Below are positions 6,959 to 9,929 of a stretch of 9,929 nt of DNA, in pieces. The DNA comes from an uncultured bacterium (GTDB taxonomy: Bacteria; Actinomycetota; Coriobacteriia; Coriobacteriales; Eggerthellaceae). Position 1 is the first letter of the stretch. The number at the start of each line of letters is the position of its first letter. The stretch spans positions 1 through 9,929 of the forward strand of contig CAJMOJ010000068.1 in NCBI GenBank assembly GCA_905215035.1, in the 5' to 3' direction. Made by a program: the position numbers and the translations under genes. A model generated the notes under the pieces. The model had not been told where the DNA came from, made no database searches, and saw only the letters and a program-made list of their open reading frames with translations.

Positions 6959-7912
6959 ATGATTTTTGAGGATAAAAAAATTCTACTTGCTCCTATGGCT
7001 GGAGTAAGTGATGTAGTTTTTAGGCAGCTCTGTATTGAATGTGGCTGCGAACTTACCTATTCAGAAATGGTAAGCGCTAAAGGCCTTGCCTATGCTAATG
7101 CTAAGACGACACATTTGCTTGAACTTGCGCCCAATGAAGAAGCTATTGTTGTGCAATTGTTTGGTCATGAGCCAGATACCCTTGCGCTGCAGGCTCAATG
7201 GGTTGAACAAGAGCTTGGTGATAAACTTTACGCTATTGATATCAATATGGGATGTCCTGCAAAAAAAATCGCTGGAAAAGGTGATGGGGCAGCACTCATG
7301 CGTGACCCATCGCTTGCTTCAACAATTATAAAAACTGTTTCGCATGCCCTTAAACATCCTTTGACGGTTAAATTTCGTCGTGGCTACGACATGAACCATG
7401 AGACCGCTGTTGAATTTGCAAAAATGGTAGAAAATGCTGGTGCTGCAGCGGTAACTATACATGGACGCTATGCTGCTCAGCTCTATCGTGGGTGTGCAGA
7501 TTGGGAAGTTGTTGCAAAAATCAAAGAGGTTCTTGATATCCCGGTCGTGGGTAACGGTGATATCGTAAACGCTGAAAAAGCACTTGCCATACGTAATCAA
7601 ACAGGATGCGATGCCATTATGATCGGTCGTGCATCGCGCGGTAATCCTTGGATTTTTTCTGAAGTCAAAGCTGCTTTCAATGATCAGCCTCTTCCATTAC
7701 CTCCAAGCATTGAAGAAAAGATGCGTGTTGCTACGCGTCATGCTGAGATGTTGAGCCAAAAAGATCAGAAAATCTTAGTTCGAATGCGTAAACATGCTAT
7801 GCATTATTTATCGGGACTTGCTGATGCAAGTCAGTATCGGGGGCGCATTAACTATGCGGAAACCATTGATGATTTTCGTGCTATTTTTTCTGATGCGGCG
7901 GCTCATAAGTAG
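6959..7912 (+). CDS. dusB: tRNA-dihydrouridine synthase (DusB/NifR3 family)
   Basis: 317-residue FMN-dependent enzyme that reduces uridine to dihydrouridine in tRNA with NADPH. The TIM-barrel starts ILLAPMAGVSDVVFRQLC (8-25). The active-site motif is INMGCPAKKIAGKGDGAALM (95-114), with catalytic Cys99. FMN/substrate residues expected in the family are visible: K138 in VKFRRG, H168 in IHGR, GNGD (198-201) and GRASRGNPWIF (223-233). The helical C-terminal domain includes RMRKHAMHYLSGL (275-287). The MGCPAKK form and length fit the DusB/NifR3 group; the exact subgroup (A, B or C) is less certain. ATG 6959 lacks a recognisable Shine-Dalgarno, and no alternative start keeps the first strand intact. 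hemW follows 16 bases after the stop, so the two are probably co-transcribed. Confidence 0.92.
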   Translation: MIFEDKKILLAPMAGVSDVVFRQLCIECGCELTYSEMVSAKGLAYANAKTTHLLELAPNEEAIVVQLFGHEPDTLALQAQWVEQELGDKLYAIDINMGCPAKKIAGKGDGAALMRDPSLASTIIKTVSHALKHPLTVKFRRGYDMNHETAVEFAKMVENAGAAAVTIHGRYAAQLYRGCADWEVVAKIKEVLDIPVVGNGDIVNAEKALAIRNQTGCDAIMIGRASRGNPWIFSEVKAAFNDQPLPLPPSIEEKMRVATRHAEMLSQKDQKILVRMRKHAMHYLSGLADASQYRGRINYAETIDDFRAIFSDAAAHK

Positions 7913-7928
7913 GGAATAGGCTCGTAAA

Positions 7929-9047
7929 ATGTTTGATCCTTTTGGTGCTCTTTATATTCATGTCCCATTCTGCGCAAAACGTTGCTTATATTGTGACTTT
8001 AAGACACAAGCGGTTGCGGTGGATGATCCACAGATTGATGCGTATATTGAATCACTCATTATTGCTATACGAAAAGCAAGCAGAGAAGAGGAACTTGGTG
8101 CACTTGATAGTGTCTATATTGGGGGCGGTACGCCAAGCTATCTTGGGAATAAAAATCTTTCAAATATCCTGTATACGCTTTCGCTCAGCATGCATCTAAC
8201 TCCTGAAATTGAGTGCACGCTTGAGGCAAACCCGGAGAGTTTTACTGAAGCTATGGCAAAAGATCTTTGGGCGCTCGGGGTTAATCGATTATCCTTTGGT
8301 GTTCAAACGTTTAATGATGATCTCCTTGTTTCTCTCGGTCGTATTCATACGGCACGAAAAGCGCAAGAAGCCATCGAGCAAGCACAGATCAGGTTTGAGA
8401 ATATAAGCATTGATTTGATGTGTGGCTTACCTGGTCAAACTCGAGAACTTTTTTTGCACGATCTTAAGACAGCCATTGATCTTGGTGTCACGCATATAAG
8501 TGTATATCCCCTTACCCTTGAAGAGGGAACGCCTATGGCGATGCTCGTTGATCAAGGGCAGCTTCCTGAACCTGACTCAGATCTTCAAGTAGATATGATG
8601 CAGGATGCTGCATCATATCTTACTTGTGCGGGTTTTGAGCGTTACGAAGTAGCAAGTTATGCACGACCCGGATTTGAATCGCGACATAATAGTGCATATT
8701 GGACCGGTGTTCCTTATCTGGGACTTGGAAGCGGTGCCGTTACTATGATGCAAGATGAGACAAGTCGTATTCGTTTAGAAGGAGATGAGGTGCTTGACGT
8801 ACTCAATCTTTCTGAACGTTATGCAGAAGATCTTATGTTGGGTATGCGTATGAGTAAGGGTGTTTCACACGCCTTACTTGATGCAGCACGACCATACACA
8901 TATCACCTTGATGAAACAATAACGTCATTGTGCGATGAGGGCTATATCGCGTATTGTAATGATCGACTTGTGCCTACCGAAAAAGGGTGGCTTTTCGGAA
9001 ATCATGTCTATGGAGCATTTCTTTCATGCGGTATTCCTGATACGTAA
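7929..9047 (+). CDS. hemW: HemW, radical-SAM heme chaperone (HemN-like)
   Basis: 372-residue radical SAM protein. The cluster motif CAKRCLYC (C15, C19, C22) lies in YIHVPFCAKRCLYCDF and binds the 4Fe-4S cluster. GGGTPS (65-70) and LEANPES (98-104) are SAM-site motifs. Further conserved stretches are RLSFGVQTF (120-128), IDLMCGLPGQT (161-171) and YPLTLEEGTPM (193-203). The C-terminal HemN-type domain follows (about 290-365). The residue after C22 is Asp-Phe rather than the extra Cys of true HemN, and the length is below that of HemN (about 450). Both favour HemW, which inserts heme into target proteins, over coproporphyrinogen dehydrogenase; older annotations call such genes hemN. A weak AGG (7918-7920) precedes ATG 7929. 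No convincing terminator follows the stop. Confidence 0.92.
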   Translation: MFDPFGALYIHVPFCAKRCLYCDFKTQAVAVDDPQIDAYIESLIIAIRKASREEELGALDSVYIGGGTPSYLGNKNLSNILYTLSLSMHLTPEIECTLEANPESFTEAMAKDLWALGVNRLSFGVQTFNDDLLVSLGRIHTARKAQEAIEQAQIRFENISIDLMCGLPGQTRELFLHDLKTAIDLGVTHISVYPLTLEEGTPMAMLVDQGQLPEPDSDLQVDMMQDAASYLTCAGFERYEVASYARPGFESRHNSAYWTGVPYLGLGSGAVTMMQDETSRIRLEGDEVLDVLNLSERYAEDLMLGMRMSKGVSHALLDAARPYTYHLDETITSLCDEGYIAYCNDRLVPTEKGWLFGNHVYGAFLSCGIPDT

Positions 9048-9115
9048 TGATAGTGTTTCAGGATAGTTCATACAAAAGTCCTATCTTGCCATATATGGAG
9101 GGTTTGTGCCCAGAC

Positions 9116-9142
9116 TTAGCACTCCTTTCCATCAACTGCTAA
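9116..9142. promoter_or_regulatory. CIRCE operator (HrcA binding site), slightly degenerate
   Basis: TTAGCACTC (9116-9124) is the exact consensus left arm of CIRCE. After exactly nine bases comes AACTGCTAA (9134-9142), which matches the consensus right arm GAGTGCTAA at seven of nine positions. CIRCE is the inverted repeat bound by the HrcA repressor ahead of heat-shock operons. Its position 93 bases before the hrcA start supports autoregulation. Confidence 0.88.
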
Positions 9143-9153
9143 ACTCATATAAA
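9126..9153 (+). promoter_or_regulatory. Candidate hrcA promoter overlapping CIRCE
   Basis: TTTCCA (9126-9131), a four-of-six match to the -35 consensus, is 16 bases from TATAAA (9148-9153), a good -10. The -35 lies in the CIRCE spacer, so bound HrcA would block RNA polymerase. This is inferred from the sequence only. Confidence 0.4.
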
Positions 9154-9155
9154 CG

Positions 9156-9197
9156 ATCTCATCATTTCTTATTCATGATGATTCAAAGTGATGAGAT
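9156..9197 (+). repeat. Inverted repeat in the hrcA leader
   Basis: ATCTCATCA (9156-9164) and TGATGAGAT (9189-9197) are a perfect 9-bp inverted repeat with a 24-base loop, between CIRCE and the hrcA ribosome binding site. There is no T-tract, so it does not look like a terminator. An alternative small stem ATCAT/ATGAT (9161-9165 with 9175-9179) could compete. The role is unknown. Confidence 0.5.
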
Positions 9198-9235
9198 AGT
9201 AAGCAGGATTGAGTTAAGAAGGTGGGTTAACCGCA

Positions 9236-9929
9236 ATGCTTTCAGATCGTCGCCAGCGTGTTTTAGCTGCTCTGATTGAAGAGTATGTTGCACACGCTTT
9301 ACCTGTAGGCTCAAATACGCTCACCCGGCATTATCATCTTGGTGTCAGCTCTGCTACGGTACGTAATGATCTTTCTGCGCTTGAGAATGAAGGATACATC
9401 GAGCAGCCTCATACCTCTGCTGGTCGTGTACCTACTGATGTGGGATATCGCGCTTTTGTTGACGATCTTTTAGAGCATGAGTTGGCTGATGATGAAGCAG
9501 GGGATACGCAACTTATTCAAGAGCTTCAGGCAAGTGCAACTGAGCTTGATGAGCTTATGACTCAAACATCGCAAGCTCTTACTCGTCTTACTGATTGTCT
9601 TGCTGTCGTATTACCGCCCAGCGCTCTCTCTCTTCATATTAAGCGTATTACGCTTGTGGCATTAAATGATTATGTTGTTATGATTGTGATTGTGACTGAG
9701 ACCGGACAGATTCTTAACCGTTCGGTTGAGCTTACTCAATCATTCGCTTCGCATGATCTTTCGGCGATTCAGGAACTTTTTAACACCTTGTTTTATGAAA
9801 AAACATTTCTTGAAATTAAAGACAATATGACCACAGAATATCGTGCATATTTTTCTGATCCGTTTGTTGAGCTTTTACTTCGTGAAGTTTTTTCTTGTCT
9901 GCAAGAAAATGAAGGAAGTAAAATTCAAC
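9236..9929 (+). CDS. hrcA: HrcA heat-shock repressor (3' end outside window)
   Basis: The first 231 residues of HrcA, which represses chaperone operons by binding CIRCE; the gene is open at the right edge (family length about 340-350). The N-terminal winged-helix DNA-binding domain is clear: LSDRRQRVLAALIEEYVAHA (2-21), PVGSNTL (23-29), LGVSSATVRNDLSALENEGY (35-54, recognition helix) and the typical QPHTSAGRVPTDVGYR (57-72). The GAF-like central domain follows, starting around LPPSALSLHIKRITLVAL (126-143). ATG 9236 has AAGAAGGTGGG (9216-9226) nine bases upstream. A near-consensus CIRCE site lies in its own leader. By analogy with other Gram-positives, grpE, dnaK or dnaJ probably follow beyond the window; this cannot be seen here. 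Confidence 0.95.
   Translation, partial: MLSDRRQRVLAALIEEYVAHALPVGSNTLTRHYHLGVSSATVRNDLSALENEGYIEQPHTSAGRVPTDVGYRAFVDDLLEHELADDEAGDTQLIQELQASATELDELMTQTSQALTRLTDCLAVVLPPSALSLHIKRITLVALNDYVVMIVIVTETGQILNRSVELTQSFASHDLSAIQELFNTLFYEKTFLEIKDNMTTEYRAYFSDPFVELLLREVFSCLQENEGSKIQ

Noticed and set aside
9048..9100. Terminator after hemW
   Set aside because: Only a 5-bp GATAG/CTATC pair (9062-9066 with 9081-9085) and no T-tract; too weak to call.

Overview
This window is a compact stretch of bacterial housekeeping genes: seven intact coding regions and one cut off by the right edge. Base composition is moderate to low GC, roughly 40-45% by eye. The order comEA-comEC-holA-(rpsT reversed)-lepA-dus-hemW-hrcA is the widely shared Gram-positive neighbourhood. 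Bacillus has a recognisable version, with comEB, sporulation genes and others interleaved. Here comEB and sporulation genes are absent, and a tRNA-dihydrouridine synthase sits between lepA and hemW. With the general look of the HrcA and ComEC proteins, my best guess is a low-GC member of Coriobacteriia (Atopobium/Fannyhessea/Olsenella-like). A Firmicute cannot be excluded. I see no sign of horizontal transfer, insertion sequences, CRISPR, tRNA or rRNA.

Left block (1-4251, + strand): the first 65 bases hold no gene or clear promoter. A strong hairpin at 66-97 contains the ribosome binding site of comEA. ComEA (membrane-anchored DNA receptor) and ComEC (DNA channel with a nuclease-like domain) form the core of a natural-transformation uptake machine. 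holA (clamp-loader delta subunit) follows. Its last codons and stop are built into a two-way terminator that also faces the convergent rpsT.

Middle block (4313-6856): rpsT lies on the minus strand with a GTG start. It encodes an S20 protein about twice the usual length because of an Ala/Lys/Glu-rich tail. The 231-base divergent region between rpsT and lepA holds several inverted repeats, the best being a 21-bp imperfect stem around the likely lepA promoter. lepA (EF4 translational GTPase) is read from ATG 5051.

Right block (6857-9929, + strand): dus (tRNA dihydrouridine synthase) and hemW (radical-SAM heme chaperone) are 16 bases apart and look co-transcribed. A 188-base gap then carries a near-consensus CIRCE operator, a candidate promoter overlapping it and a second hairpin. 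It leads into hrcA, the heat-shock repressor that binds CIRCE; 231 codons are visible before the window ends.

I found no previously undescribed multi-gene system. The items most worth checking are regulatory or structural: the sequestered comEA ribosome binding site, the S20 tail, the lepA leader repeats and the imperfect CIRCE.
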